This document shows, one piece after another, positions 51,006-60,326 of a DNA stretch of 64,000 bases. Origin of the DNA: Bacillota bacterium (GTDB lineage Bacteria; Bacillota; Sulfobacillia; JABLXB01); contig JABLXB010000001.1 in the NCBI GenBank assembly GCA_013178305.1, forward strand, positions 362,516 to 426,515. Direction: 5' to 3'. The position numbers and the translations under genes were made by a program. Position 1 is the first letter of the stretch. Every line of letters begins with the position of its first letter. The notes below the pieces were generated by a model. The model made no database searches. It had not been told where the DNA came from and was given only the letters and a program-made list of their open reading frames with translations.

Positions 51006-51227
51006 GTGATGGATGCCCATACGAGAGAGCGAAAAGCGCTGACGGCCGTGGCGATACTGGGGCTAATCTGCTTACTGGCGATGATATTCCCGTTCTACTC
51101 GATCGCTAACCGCGTGGAGCCGTTCGTGCTCGGGATGCCGTTTTCGATGTTCTGGATCGTGATGTGGATCGGCATCGAGTTCGTGGGGGTTATAGCGGCG
51201 TATCTCTGGGAGTATCAAGGGAGGTGA
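51006..51227 (+). CDS. DUF3311 small membrane protein, symporter accessory
   Basis: A 73-residue protein with two membrane helices and the DUF3311 pattern (FPFYSIANRVEPFVLGMPFSMFWIV). DUF3311 genes usually precede a sodium:solute symporter and here one starts 4 bp downstream. The start is GTG or the adjacent ATG after AAAGGAGGTGAGAC. It is probably a small subunit or stabiliser of the transporter. Confidence 0.88.
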   Translation: MMDAHTRERKALTAVAILGLICLLAMIFPFYSIANRVEPFVLGMPFSMFWIVMWIGIEFVGVIAAYLWEYQGR

Positions 51228-51231
51228 TATC

Positions 51232-52695
51232 ATGGAACGCTGGGTTGCAGCGCTTACAGTCATCGCAGTTTACCTTGGTTTCGCCCTCGCACTCGGGCTA
51301 CTGGCCGGATACCGCCGGGACCTCTTCTCGATCTCGGAGTTCGCCGTAGCCCACAGGAACATGGGTGTGTTCCTCATGTGGTTCATGATGGGCGGTACGA
51401 TATTCAGCGCCTTCGCATTCATGGGTGGCCCGGGGTGGGCGTTCTCGAGGGGCGCGGCGTCGTTCTACATTCTTGGGTACTGCGCGCTCGGACTACTACC
51501 CTGGTACGTAATTGGCCCCAGGGCCTCAAGGATCGGCGAGAGGCATAGCCTGATCTCCCTCGGCCAATTCCTCGCGAAACGGTACGAATCGAGGGCCCTT
51601 CCAGTCCTGGTTGGTCTCGTCGCAACGTTCGCATTCGTCCAGTACATCACGCTGCAGATCAAGGGCACGGCCTACATATTCAACGTGCTCACCGACGGCC
51701 ACATCAGCTACAACGCCGCCGCTTGCATAGCCTACGGCATAGTCATCGTGTACGTCGCTACCGGCGGAGTCCGCGCGGCGGCCTGGAGCGACGTGCTCCA
51801 GAGCCTCCTCATGCTCATCGTGGCGTGGGGCGTGGGGTTCTACCTCGTATACACGCTCCAGGGCGGACCGCTGGCCATGTTCCAATCCATAGCCACCAAG
51901 ATGCCTGGATTCCTTCAGATAGGCGTGCAGGGGTCGAAGATGTCGCCCGCGGCCTTCTCGACCTCGACACTGGTGTCCGTGCTGGGGTTCATCATGTGGC
52001 CCCACCTGTTCACCAAGTCCTTCACCACGACTCCGCGCCGCATCAAGCTCACGGTCATGGCGTACCCGGTGTTCGCCATTTTCATGGTGCCCGTGCTGTA
52101 CATGGGATTCGCCGCGATCGGCAAGGTTGATCCCAAGCTACTGAAGAACGCCGATGAGGTCGTGCCGTATGTCATTACCCACCTTCTCGGCGTGAGCGGA
52201 TGGTTCTACGGACTGGTGGGCGCGGGCGCGCTAGCCGCGGCCATGTCCTCGGCCGACGCCATCACTCACGGCGCCGCCGTGGAGCTGGTTCAGGACGTCT
52301 ACAAGGTGTTGAAACCTGACACCTCCGACAGGAACACCGTAATCCTCATGAGAGTGGCGGTGCTAGTCGTCGGCGCAATCTCCCTGTACGTGGCGCTGTA
52401 CGGCGCGGCGGGATTGATTCAGCTCCTGCTCGGGGCGTACGGTTCAATAGTGCAGTTCCTGCCGGCGGTCTACGGCGCGCTGTTCTGGAAACGAGGCACG
52501 GCCCCCGGGGCGGTCGCCGGGCTGGTCGCCGGCGTGGCAGTGAACGTGTACTACCAGCTCATCGTCGGCAAGGGACCCCTCGACATCCACCCGGGGATTT
52601 GGGGCCTGATGGTGAACCTGGTGATATTCGTCGTGCTGAGCCTTCTCACGCAGCCCCCATCGAAGGAGGTCGCGGAAGACTACATCAACGCCTAA
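51232..52695 (+). CDS. Sodium:solute symporter (SSS family, PanF/MctC-like)
   Basis: The 487-residue transporter has about 13 helices. FMMGGTIFSAFAFMGGPGWAFSRG near residue 50, the KGTAYIFNVLTDG segment and AAAMSSADAITHGAAVELVQDVY near residue 337 are typical of SSS proteins paired with DUF3311. It likely imports a monocarboxylate, proline-like or vitamin substrate. ATG with GGGAGGTGATATC upstream; a rho-independent terminator follows. Confidence 0.9.
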   Translation: MERWVAALTVIAVYLGFALALGLLAGYRRDLFSISEFAVAHRNMGVFLMWFMMGGTIFSAFAFMGGPGWAFSRGAASFYILGYCALGLLPWYVIGPRASRIGERHSLISLGQFLAKRYESRALPVLVGLVATFAFVQYITLQIKGTAYIFNVLTDGHISYNAAACIAYGIVIVYVATGGVRAAAWSDVLQSLLMLIVAWGVGFYLVYTLQGGPLAMFQSIATKMPGFLQIGVQGSKMSPAAFSTSTLVSVLGFIMWPHLFTKSFTTTPRRIKLTVMAYPVFAIFMVPVLYMGFAAIGKVDPKLLKNADEVVPYVITHLLGVSGWFYGLVGAGALAAAMSSADAITHGAAVELVQDVYKVLKPDTSDRNTVILMRVAVLVVGAISLYVALYGAAGLIQLLLGAYGSIVQFLPAVYGALFWKRGTAPGAVAGLVAGVAVNVYYQLIVGKGPLDIHPGIWGLMVNLVIFVVLSLLTQPPSKEVAEDYINA

Positions 52696-52702
52696 GCAGC
52701 AC

Positions 52703-52729
52703 GTGGTCATGTGGTCATGAAGTGGTCAT
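52703..52729. repeat. Triple GTGGTCAT direct repeat
   Basis: GTGGTCAT occurs at 52703-52710, 52711-52718 and 52722-52729, right after the symporter stop and before its terminator. Confidence 0.9.
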
Positions 52730-52738
52730 TAAGCGGAT

Positions 52739-52769
52739 GGCGGCGGGGCGACATACTCCGCCGCCTTTT
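52739..52769 (+). terminator. Rho-independent terminator of the symporter operon
   Basis: GGCGGCGG (52739-52746) pairs with CCGCCGCC (52758-52765), followed by TTTT. It may also end the convergent nrdJ transcript. Confidence 0.85.
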
Positions 52770-52802
52770 CATGCACAGAACCCCCGGTCAGCCAGAGCAC
52801 CT

Positions 52803-55800
52803 TCACGAGCACTTCGAGTACCCGCAGAACGCGCATGTGATGCAGCCGTTCTCATGTTTGACGTGGCCGCCACATTCGGGGCAGGCCCCCGTGTGGTTGT
52901 CCAGGCTGTCGAGGCCCGCCGAGATGTGCTGGCTGGCCAACACCTGATCCTCGCCCAGCCCGTCGGAGGCGAGCCTTCCGGCGACTTGCCTATCCCTGAG
53001 GTACCTCTCAAGGATAATACCTATCGCGTCGGGGCAGGACAGGACCATTCCGCCTTGCCGCCACGCCGGAGTGGGACACCTGATGCCCCTGAGTTCCTTG
53101 ATGACGGACTCCGCCTTGAGCCCCGACCGCAGCGCGAGCGAGATGAGCCTCGCCACGGCCTCAGACTGCGAGGCCGCGCAGCCGCCGGACTTGCCCATGG
53201 TAGCGAAGACCTCGCACAGCCCGTGTTCGTCCTCGTTGACCGTGACATACAGGTTACCGCATCCGGTCTTCAGCCGCGAGGTTGTCCCCACCGTCACCTC
53301 GGGCCGCGGCCTCGGCGTCAGCTCGACCCTGACCGCCGGGACGCCGCCGGCGCCAACCGCCCCTTGCGCGGCCACTGCGGAGACCTGGCTCGCATCGCCG
53401 GCTGCCCTGCCTGCCTCGTTTGACTTGCCGCCCACGTTGAGCACCTGGGACTCGCGGCTGCGGTCCCTGTAGACCGTGACCCCCTTGCAGCCCAGGCGGT
53501 ACGCCAGCATGTAAACCCTGGCGACCTCCTCCACAGTGGCTTCGTGCGGGAAATTAACCGTCTTGGACACGGCGTTGTGAGTGTACTTCTGGAACGCGGC
53601 CTGCATCTTGATGTGCCACTCGGGCGTGATGTCAAGCGCCGTCACAAACAGCCGCCGGATAGCAGGGGGAATCTCATCGAAATCCTGGATGGAGCCGGTG
53701 GCCGCTATGCGGCGCATGAGTCCCACGTCGTAGAGACCCCTCGCCCGCATGACCTCCTCGAAAACCGGGTTGACCTCGGGCAACTCCTGGTTGTCGAGGA
53801 CGTTCCTCACGTAGCTCAGGGCGTAGATCGGTTCGATGCCGCTCGAGCAACCGGTGATCATGCTGATCGTCCCGGTTGGCGCTATGGTCGTGATGGTGGC
53901 GTTCCGGAGCCGCGGCCCCCCGTGACTGTATACGCTCTTCGCAAAGTTCGGGAACACGCCCCGCCTCTTCGCCAACTCCTCGGATGCGCGGACCCCTTCG
54001 TCCTGGATGAACTTCATTACCGATTCGGCGAGGTCGGTGGCCTTCTCGGAGTCGTACGCGACGTTCAGGCGGATCAGCATGTCCGCGAAACCCATGACCC
54101 CGAGGCCCACTTTCCGGTTGCCGAGGGTCATGGTTTCGATCATGTCTACGGGGTACTTGTTGGCGTCTATCACGTTGTCCAGGGCATGGACCGCAGTCCA
54201 GACAGTGCTCCTGAGCAGGTCCCAGTCGATGTCCCCGCTCTTCACCATGCGCGCCAGGTTGACCGAGCCGAGGTTGCACGACTCATACGGGAGCAGTGGT
54301 TGCTCTCCGCAGTTGTGAGCACAGAACCCGTTGCCATCGAAGGCGTTGACCCCGGGGACTTGCACATCGTAGACGTCCTCTACTCCATCCGGCTCTATAG
54401 CCAGCACGGTTGCTACAAAGATCTCGCGGTTGAGCCGGCGCCGGTATGATCTGAGGAGAGACTCGAGCCGGGCCGCCTTCTGGCGGTCCACAAAGCCGAC
54501 TCGCTCGGCATACAGGCTCAAGTTAACTCCGCTTATTATGAGCTCATGCCGATCTTTTATCTGGTACTCCCGCATGCCGCCTCTGCCGTCGGGCGGGAGT
54601 TGCCGGCCAGCCGAACGCCGCTCTTCGTAAATGGTGCTGACAATGCCCAGACGCAGGAGCATGCGTTGGACGGCGCGCAAGAGCCCCAGGTCGCTTTGGG
54701 CCAGGCGTACGCTTGCGCCCTTTTTCTCGCTTCCCTGGACGAAACCGTCGCAGTCGAACAGTCCGCGCAGGAAGCCCCTGTAGCCCTCCGACGAAGCGCG
54801 TTCGATTTCCATCGTGATAGTCTTACGGCCAGGGTGCATGGCCATGCGCTCGGCCAGCGCACGCAGGCTGGCCAGCTTGAGCCGGTATTCGTTGCGCCCC
54901 TTGACGGCGGTCCAGCCGCGGAAGTCAGACCGGTGCGGCAACGTCTGCGCGCACGTCAACGCGGCCTCCATAACCGCGGCCGGCCCGGCCACCGCCTCCG
55001 CTTCGTTGACCGCCTGCTCTCTGGTCCAAACAGAGAGAACGGCGGCGTCATTCTTCAGGACTCCGTCACCGACCAAAAGGCCCAAGAGATACCCTTCGGC
55101 CTCGGTCAACTCGCCCGGCCAGCCAGCCAGGGAGCGGTGGTCGTGAAGGAGAACATGATCGCCAGGCGTTAGTTCTTGGGTCGAAACCCATTCGGACGCA
55201 AGGCGGTAGCGGGTTTTGTCTACCACCCGCAAGACCTTGTGGTCGGGGGTCAGCCTGATTGAGTAACCCTCCTGCGTCTGCAATCTAACGACCGGCCTTG
55301 TGCCCGTCTTGAAAAAGCCTTGTCCTCCCGTCGAGTAACGCCGCCCGTTCACGACCGCCTCGAAGGGCCGGCCTGTCAGTTCGCGGACCTGGCGCGGGCC
55401 TTCGCCAGTCATGACCCAGGTATCGCCGGTCACGCATGGGTTGGTGCTTTCTATGTGCCCGACAGCGGGCGTCGGGTTGTCCTTCTCGAGGCGGTCGAGG
55501 AAGATGATGCCCGGCTCCCCGTTTTTCCAGGCCATCTCGACGATCTTGTCAAACACGTCGCGGGCCCTCAGTCTCCCGGAAGGTTGACCCGTCCTGGGGT
55601 TCATCAGCTCGTAAGTCTCGTCTTTCTCGACGGCCTCCATGAACGCCTCGGTCAGACCGACTGAGATGTTGAAGTTGGTGATCTGGTCGTTTTCACGCTT
55701 GCAGACGATGAACCCCTCGATGTCAGGGTGATCGACGCGCAGGATCCCCATGTTTGCCCCGCGGCGCGTCCCGCCCTGCTTTACAGCATCGGTAGCGGCG

Positions 55801-56444
55801 TTGAACACTTTCATGAACGAAACAGGCCCGCTCGCGACCCCGCCGGTGGACTTGACTACGTCGTTTTGCGGCCTCAGCCTGGAGAAACTGAACCCCGTCC
55901 CGCCGCCGGACTTGTGGATTATCGCGGTGTTCTTCAGTGTCTCGAAGATGCTGTCCATAGAATCATCAATGGGCAGCACGAAGCAGGCCGACAGCTGCTG
56001 CAGCTCCCGCCCCGCGTTCATCAGCGTGGGCGAGTTGAACATGAATGCGAGGCTCGCAATCGCGCCGAACATCTCGTCCTCGGCTGCGTCCAGGTCGGCC
56101 GCGTGACGCGATATCGTTTCGAGTAGTTCGGAGAAGGAGACCTTCATGTGCCCGGTCCGGTTGAGGCGACAGAAAGCGCGGTGAAGCGTCTGGGCGTCGA
56201 ACGGGGTGTACTTCGAGAACCCCGACTGGCACGATCCCATGTCCGCCGAGGGCTTGACGGTCTGCTTGCCGGCGACATCGAACACATCGTCCAGGTATAG
56301 CGCGTCCATCAGAGAAATGTTGCGCGCCACCCGCCTGAACATTTCTTCCGGCGTCTCAATCACGTTGCCGTCTTCGTCCTTGGCCAGGTAGCGTTTTTTC
56401 AAGACAATCAATGCGTTTTCCGACAGAACCGGGCCTTGATTCAT
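52803..56444 (-). CDS. nrdJ: Adenosylcobalamin-dependent (class II) ribonucleotide reductase with intein
   Basis: The precursor has 1213 residues. The exteins (about 838 residues) form a class II RNR: N-terminal LSENALIVLKKRYL, HKSGGGTGFSFSRLRP, GVASGPVSFMKVFNAATD, the active-site Cys region NPCGEQPLLPYESCNLGS, GFADMLIRLN and APTGTISMI. The C-terminus has the zinc-type CPECGG and CAFCGYSKC motifs. It makes deoxyribonucleotides using B12 independent of oxygen. An intein of 375 residues interrupts NP/CGEQ. The ATG follows GGAGGAG; nrdR lies 92 bp upstream on the same strand and probably in the same transcript. Confidence 0.95.
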   Translation of the reverse strand: MNQGPVLSENALIVLKKRYLAKDEDGNVIETPEEMFRRVARNISLMDALYLDDVFDVAGKQTVKPSADMGSCQSGFSKYTPFDAQTLHRAFCRLNRTGHMKVSFSELLETISRHAADLDAAEDEMFGAIASLAFMFNSPTLMNAGRELQQLSACFVLPIDDSMDSIFETLKNTAIIHKSGGGTGFSFSRLRPQNDVVKSTGGVASGPVSFMKVFNAATDAVKQGGTRRGANMGILRVDHPDIEGFIVCKRENDQITNFNISVGLTEAFMEAVEKDETYELMNPRTGQPSGRLRARDVFDKIVEMAWKNGEPGIIFLDRLEKDNPTPAVGHIESTNPCVTGDTWVMTGEGPRQVRELTGRPFEAVVNGRRYSTGGQGFFKTGTRPVVRLQTQEGYSIRLTPDHKVLRVVDKTRYRLASEWVSTQELTPGDHVLLHDHRSLAGWPGELTEAEGYLLGLLVGDGVLKNDAAVLSVWTREQAVNEAEAVAGPAAVMEAALTCAQTLPHRSDFRGWTAVKGRNEYRLKLASLRALAERMAMHPGRKTITMEIERASSEGYRGFLRGLFDCDGFVQGSEKKGASVRLAQSDLGLLRAVQRMLLRLGIVSTIYEERRSAGRQLPPDGRGGMREYQIKDRHELIISGVNLSLYAERVGFVDRQKAARLESLLRSYRRRLNREIFVATVLAIEPDGVEDVYDVQVPGVNAFDGNGFCAHNCGEQPLLPYESCNLGSVNLARMVKSGDIDWDLLRSTVWTAVHALDNVIDANKYPVDMIETMTLGNRKVGLGVMGFADMLIRLNVAYDSEKATDLAESVMKFIQDEGVRASEELAKRRGVFPNFAKSVYSHGGPRLRNATITTIAPTGTISMITGCSSGIEPIYALSYVRNVLDNQELPEVNPVFEEVMRARGLYDVGLMRRIAATGSIQDFDEIPPAIRRLFVTALDITPEWHIKMQAAFQKYTHNAVSKTVNFPHEATVEEVARVYMLAYRLGCKGVTVYRDRSRESQVLNVGGKSNEAGRAAGDASQVSAVAAQGAVGAGGVPAVRVELTPRPRPEVTVGTTSRLKTGCGNLYVTVNEDEHGLCEVFATMGKSGGCAASQSEAVARLISLALRSGLKAESVIKELRGIRCPTPAWRQGGMVLSCPDAIGIILERYLRDRQVAGRLASDGLGEDQVLASQHISAGLDSLDNHTGACPECGGHVKHENGCITCAFCGYSKCS
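54312..55436 (-). other. Intein with LAGLIDADG homing endonuclease, inserted in nrdJ
   Basis: The intein spans precursor residues 337-711 (375 residues). It begins with Cys (CVTGDTWV), has the block B motif TPDH at intein residues 63-66, LAGLIDADG-like motifs YLLGLLVGDG (116-125) and GFLRGLFDCDG (221-231), and ends FCAHN followed by extein Cys. The insertion point is immediately before the conserved Cys of NPCGEQP, a known RNR intein site. All self-splicing residues (Cys1, TxxH, HN, Cys+1) are present and the endonuclease aspartates remain, so it looks active. Confidence 0.95.
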
Positions 56445-56536
56445 CGGATCTCCTCCAACTTGGGCCGGCAGGCGTTTCCGCTATTCGCCCGTCTCATGCC
56501 CGTCGCCGATCGCGATTCTTTTACCGCCCCAGCAGA

Positions 56537-57013
56537 CTAACCCCGGTCCGCCTCCGGCTTCCTGGACTCGAGAAGCCTTTCCAGTTCATCCAGGAATGTG
56601 CCCACGTCCTTGAATTGGCGGTATACCGAGGCGAATCTGACGTATGCAACCTCATCGATGTCGCGGAGCTTCTGCATGACGCGCTCGCCTATTTCCTCAG
56701 CAGGTATCTCGCTCCTGAACGAGCTGCGAAGGTCCCGCTCGATATCAGCGGCCGCCTGCTCCAGCACCGGGAGTGGGATCGGGCGCTTCTCACAGGCCTT
56801 GATCATCCCGTTAAGGATCTTCCGCCTCTCGAAGGTCTCCCGCCGGCCATCCTTCTTTACGACGAGCAGGGGTTGCTCCTCGTGTCGCTCGTAAGTGGTG
56901 AAACGCTTCTGGCAGGAAGGGCATTCCCGCCTCCGCCTTATCACGCTGCCGGCTTCGGTAGGCCGCGAATCCAATACATTGGAGTCTACCGCGCCGCAGT
57001 AGGGGCACTTCAA
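56537..57013 (-). CDS. nrdR: NrdR transcriptional repressor
   Basis: The protein has the N-terminal zinc ribbon (CPYCG, CPSCQKRFTTYE) and an ATP-cone domain (KKDGRRETFERRKI), as in NrdR, which senses dATP/ATP and represses ribonucleotide reductase genes. The family start is MKCPYCG, given here by TTG at 57013 with GGGGTGG upstream; the frame opens at 57046. It is encoded directly before nrdJ, and two matching palindromes precede it, suggesting autoregulation of an nrdR-nrdJ operon. Confidence 0.95.
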   Translation of the reverse strand: MKCPYCGAVDSNVLDSRPTEAGSVIRRRRECPSCQKRFTTYERHEEQPLLVVKKDGRRETFERRKILNGMIKACEKRPIPLPVLEQAAADIERDLRSSFRSEIPAEEIGERVMQKLRDIDEVAYVRFASVYRQFKDVGTFLDELERLLESRKPEADRG

Positions 57014-57054
57014 TGCTACCACCCCGTAATAAGAGGGGCCAAACAAGTGTTTCC

Positions 57055-57104
57055 CCGCAACATGTTGAGTGCACTTTCAATTATACACCGCAACATGTAG
57101 TGAT
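57055..57104. promoter_or_regulatory. Paired NrdR-box-like sites upstream of nrdR
   Basis: CCGCAACATGTTG (around 57058-57067, core palindrome CAACATGTTG) and CCGCAACATGTAG (core 57091-57100) are near-identical and 33 bp apart centre to centre, about three helical turns. Paired sites at such spacing are characteristic of NrdR operators. Confidence 0.7.
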
Positions 57105-57158
57105 CCAAAGCGGGAAATGCACCGATTCAGCCCTTGCAGCACGATCATTCGTGCCAGC

Positions 57159-57178
57159 CCTGTCCGATCTTGGACAGG
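57159..57178 (-). terminator. Hairpin after the flavin reductase gene
   Basis: CCTGTCC (57159-57165) pairs with GGACAGG (57172-57178) 7 bp beyond the stop on the minus strand. No U-tract. Confidence 0.5.
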
Positions 57179-57184
57179 CTGTCA

Positions 57185-57754
57185 TTATTTCGCTTTCTGC
57201 TCTAGAGAGAACCCGTAATCGCCAATATGCTGGCCGATCTCGTAGTAGGACCCGTGGCCGTACGCGATCAGGCCGGCTTTAGCCGTGTCGATCCGCCCAT
57301 CGGGACCGAGCGCGCCGGGGTCGGCGTTGACTGCGATGATCTCCCCCAGTATCACATCGTGCGTACCCGCCCTGACTGTGTTCCTGACGACGCATTCGAT
57401 GTTGATGGGGCATTCCTTGATAGACGGGGACTTCACCTTGCCGGACGGCGCCGCGGTAAAACCGCAGCGTGCGAACTTGTCCTCCCGCCTCCCCGAAACC
57501 TGGCCGCAGTAGTCGGTCGCCCATACCTGGGATGCATTCGGGATATTGATGACGAACTCGCCGCTCTCCACGATCATCTTGTGTGAGAGGCGGGTGGGCC
57601 TGACCGCGATGACCGCCATCGGCGGGTCCGCCGCGCAGTTGCCCGCCCACGCGAGGGTGATGATGTTCTTCGGCCCGTCCACCGTCCCCGACGTCACCAG
57701 CACCACGCCCGACGGGTACACGGCGGGTGTTACTCCAAGGCTCTTCTTGTCCAA
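57185..57754 (-). CDS. Flavin reductase-like / flavoredoxin family protein
   Basis: The roughly 189-residue FMN-binding split-barrel protein has YPSGVVLVTSGTVDGPKNIITLAWAGNCAADPPMAVIAVRP and a GEFVINIP segment typical of flavin reductase-like domains and flavoredoxins. It binds FMN and transfers electrons; partner unknown. TTG at 57754 has GGGAGG 8 nt before; the frame opens nine bases earlier. It follows the aldolase-like gene by 39 bp on the same strand. Confidence 0.88.
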   Translation of the reverse strand: MDKKSLGVTPAVYPSGVVLVTSGTVDGPKNIITLAWAGNCAADPPMAVIAVRPTRLSHKMIVESGEFVINIPNASQVWATDYCGQVSGRREDKFARCGFTAAPSGKVKSPSIKECPINIECVVRNTVRAGTHDVILGEIIAVNADPGALGPDGRIDTAKAGLIAYGHGSYYEIGQHIGDYGFSLEQKAK

Positions 57755-57793
57755 TCGTCTCAACCTCCCAGCATTATGGCTGCGTCGCCTGCG

Positions 57794-59152
57794 CTACTCG
57801 ATGCTGTCGGCCGGAACCGTGCGCGAACGCGCGGCGCCTCCGCGCTTCGAGGCCGGCGCCCGGCGCGGCTCCCCGAAGCCGGCTGCGGCGAGCGCACGCG
57901 CCACTTCCGGTCCCCTGCCAAAGCTCCCGCACTCCTTGAGTTTCTCAACGGCGGCCTCAGCTATGGCGAGGCTCATCCTGCCAAAGACCCCCGGATTGCA
58001 GGCCGACTTGCTCCCTTCCCTTATGCCATCCACGTTAGCCTCGCAGTAGTCCGCAAGGTAGTTCATCCCCACGACCATGAACCTGGTAGCGATGTTGTTC
58101 TTCCCCACGAGGCCCCTTGGGAGGAACGCCGCCCCGGTGCCGCCGTGCTGCGCATACGGAACGTACCTCCCGGTCTTCCGCATGACCTCCCTGTGCACGG
58201 CTATCAGCCTGTCCACGTCTGGTTCGTGCTTCTCGTGAGTCTTCGAGGCGTGGACCATACCTGCGGGGTATGCGATCGCCTCGGCGCCGCTGTACTCCAC
58301 GAACGCGGCGATATCCCGGGCATATCGATCGAGGTCGGTCCCGGCCAGCCGCTCGTATTCGCTTTCATCACCGCTCTGGCCCGTGGCGCCGTACTCGGCC
58401 TCGAGAATCATGTCAGTATTTCCCAGGACATGCCTGAGCTCGTCGCTTATGTCCCTCGTCACCGCGAACGTAAGCGCCGGCGGCAATGTCTCGGTGTCGA
58501 TCATCCCCCAGGCGGGCCGGACCTCGTTCACCACCGCCAGGAAATCCTGCCTGAACGCTGCGTATTGGTCACTTGACAGGTACCGGAGGCAATCCTCAAC
58601 AGTGGCGCGGCCCAGGGGGCCCCCGCGAACCCCGCCCGCGGCGCGCACGGCGTCGTCTATCCTGGCTCTCGCCAGCGCAATGTCGAGTTCGCTACCCGCG
58701 TTCGCGGCCCGAGCGCCCCTGCCGGCAATGCACGCCGCGCCGGCAGTCCCGAGGACTTCCTCGAACTTCGGGACCCTGAAATGGTCGAGCGTGATCCCCA
58801 TGAACCGCGCGCCGTACTGCTCCGCAGTCTCGTCAAGCACGTTCCTGATAATCCGCGCGCCGGCCACGAGGTGATCGTCGATCGATACGGATACGCCGGC
58901 CAGCGGCTTCACCGAGCCGGGGTTGCCCCCCGCCATATTGATGGCGGAATAACTCAGCTGCACGAGCATGGGCGACTGGTCGCCCTGGGCGGCCGCCATG
59001 ACGAACCCCCGGGAAATCACGTCAACAGGCGGGACCAGATTGGCGGCGAGCAATGTCGCCCGCTCATTCTCGGGCTTGAGTTCCCCCGATTCGCTGAACG
59101 GCGAGAAGTGACGACATATCGCCATCACCTCACGGCCTGACAGAAGACTCAT
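57794..59152 (-). CDS. Class II fructose-bisphosphate aldolase-like protein
   Basis: The 452-residue protein follows the class II aldolase layout: VQLSYSAINMAGG near residue 65, the zinc-ligand region GITLDHF near residue 108, EAEYGATG, the QHGGTGA loop and GKNNIATRFMV, corresponding to the NxNxAT phosphate/substrate site. It is longer than usual FbaA (about 310-360) and diverged, so the substrate may not be fructose bisphosphate. ATG at 59152 follows GGAGGTGCG; the frame opens at 59170. The C-terminal 30 residues are basic and Ala/Arg-rich. Confidence 0.72.
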   Translation of the reverse strand: MSLLSGREVMAICRHFSPFSESGELKPENERATLLAANLVPPVDVISRGFVMAAAQGDQSPMLVQLSYSAINMAGGNPGSVKPLAGVSVSIDDHLVAGARIIRNVLDETAEQYGARFMGITLDHFRVPKFEEVLGTAGAACIAGRGARAANAGSELDIALARARIDDAVRAAGGVRGGPLGRATVEDCLRYLSSDQYAAFRQDFLAVVNEVRPAWGMIDTETLPPALTFAVTRDISDELRHVLGNTDMILEAEYGATGQSGDESEYERLAGTDLDRYARDIAAFVEYSGAEAIAYPAGMVHASKTHEKHEPDVDRLIAVHREVMRKTGRYVPYAQHGGTGAAFLPRGLVGKNNIATRFMVVGMNYLADYCEANVDGIREGSKSACNPGVFGRMSLAIAEAAVEKLKECGSFGRGPEVARALAAAGFGEPRRAPASKRGGAARSRTVPADSIE

Positions 59153-59257
59153 TAGACGCACCTCCAACACTCGTCAGGGACGATAAGTCCGGTTCGTCCG
59201 AGCAAGCGCCAATTCCTTCCGCAAGCAATTCCCATCTGTCGCCCACTCGGACCGTGC

Positions 59258-60295
59258 CTAGATAACGTAGTCCACGCGGGCCCCGGGGAACAACCGCCCG
59301 ATCTCCAACCTGAACAGGTCGTCGATTCGCCGAAGCAGTTCATCCGGGTACACGTACTTCACGTACCCGAACTGCCCCATTTTGACGCGCCTTTCGTTCT
59401 CGTCGAGGGGGAGGGCCGTATGCGGGTGCCGCCTCGATATGAGCGACTTCGCCCGCGGGGTGAACCGGTGCGAGATGATCTCGAACGTGAGGGCACCTGC
59501 CGCGCGGGCGGGCATGGAGTCCCGCAAGGATGCGAGCAGGTCCCGGTACTGATCCTCCCAGCCGTCGTATACTACGACCGGAGCTATCAGGAATCCCACA
59601 GGGTACCCCGCCGCCGCCACCAGGCCCGCCGCGTGGAGCCGTGCATCCAGGCGCGGAGTACCGGCCTCGTACCGCTCGATGACCGGCTCCGCGTTGACGC
59701 TGAACCGGAACCGAGTGCGACCCTTGTGGTCCAAGCGGAGAAGTCCATCGACGTTCGCGAACTTGGTGACGAACCTGAACAGGGCGTGGGATTGCCCGCC
59801 GAAAAAGGAGATCGCCCTCGCCAGCCCGCCGGTGAAATCCTCCACCGGAAGGGGATCCGAAGTGGCGGCGCCCTCGAATACCGTTGTCTCAGGGAAGCGG
59901 TCCCGAATGTACCTGGCCGCCCGCTCGATGATCTCGTCGATGTTCACGTATGCCCTCATGTATGGCCTGGGGCCGAGCGTCGTCTGGAGGTAACAATACT
60001 CGCACAGACCCGGGCAGCCCGTGACGAGCGGCAGCTGGTAATGCGCTGAGGGCTTACACGTCTGGAACGCGAGCGACCGCCTTACCGCGAACACCAGCGT
60101 CCGCTTGGCTTCGCGGTAGGACGTCTCAGGGCTCAGGCCACGCCCCCCGGGGACACGGCCACGAGGCGGAATCACCCCGACAACAACGCCCATCCCCCGG
60201 AACCGGTCGTACATCTCCCGCCCGAGCGGGTACGACAGGGCACCCTCCTCGAAGAAAACCCTCTGTGGAACGAAAGACCCACGGGTGTCTCCCAT
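59258..60295 (-). CDS. splB: Spore photoproduct lyase
   Basis: A radical-SAM enzyme of 345 residues that reverts 5-thyminyl-5,6-dihydrothymine in germinating spores. The cluster motif CPGLCEYC (CxxxCxxC) sits near residue 94 in TGCPGLCEYCYLQTTLG, and EGAATSDPLPVE, FRFSVNAEPVIERYEAGT and PVVVYDGWEDQY are as in SplB. The ATG lacks a strong ribosome site. It confirms an endospore former. thrC lies 31 bp upstream on the same strand, so they may share a transcript. Confidence 0.94.
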   Translation of the reverse strand: MGDTRGSFVPQRVFFEEGALSYPLGREMYDRFRGMGVVVGVIPPRGRVPGGRGLSPETSYREAKRTLVFAVRRSLAFQTCKPSAHYQLPLVTGCPGLCEYCYLQTTLGPRPYMRAYVNIDEIIERAARYIRDRFPETTVFEGAATSDPLPVEDFTGGLARAISFFGGQSHALFRFVTKFANVDGLLRLDHKGRTRFRFSVNAEPVIERYEAGTPRLDARLHAAGLVAAAGYPVGFLIAPVVVYDGWEDQYRDLLASLRDSMPARAAGALTFEIISHRFTPRAKSLISRRHPHTALPLDENERRVKMGQFGYVKYVYPDELLRRIDDLFRLEIGRLFPGARVDYVI

Positions 60296-60326
60296 GGGTC
60301 TAGCCTGCCCACATATGGCGATTGAC

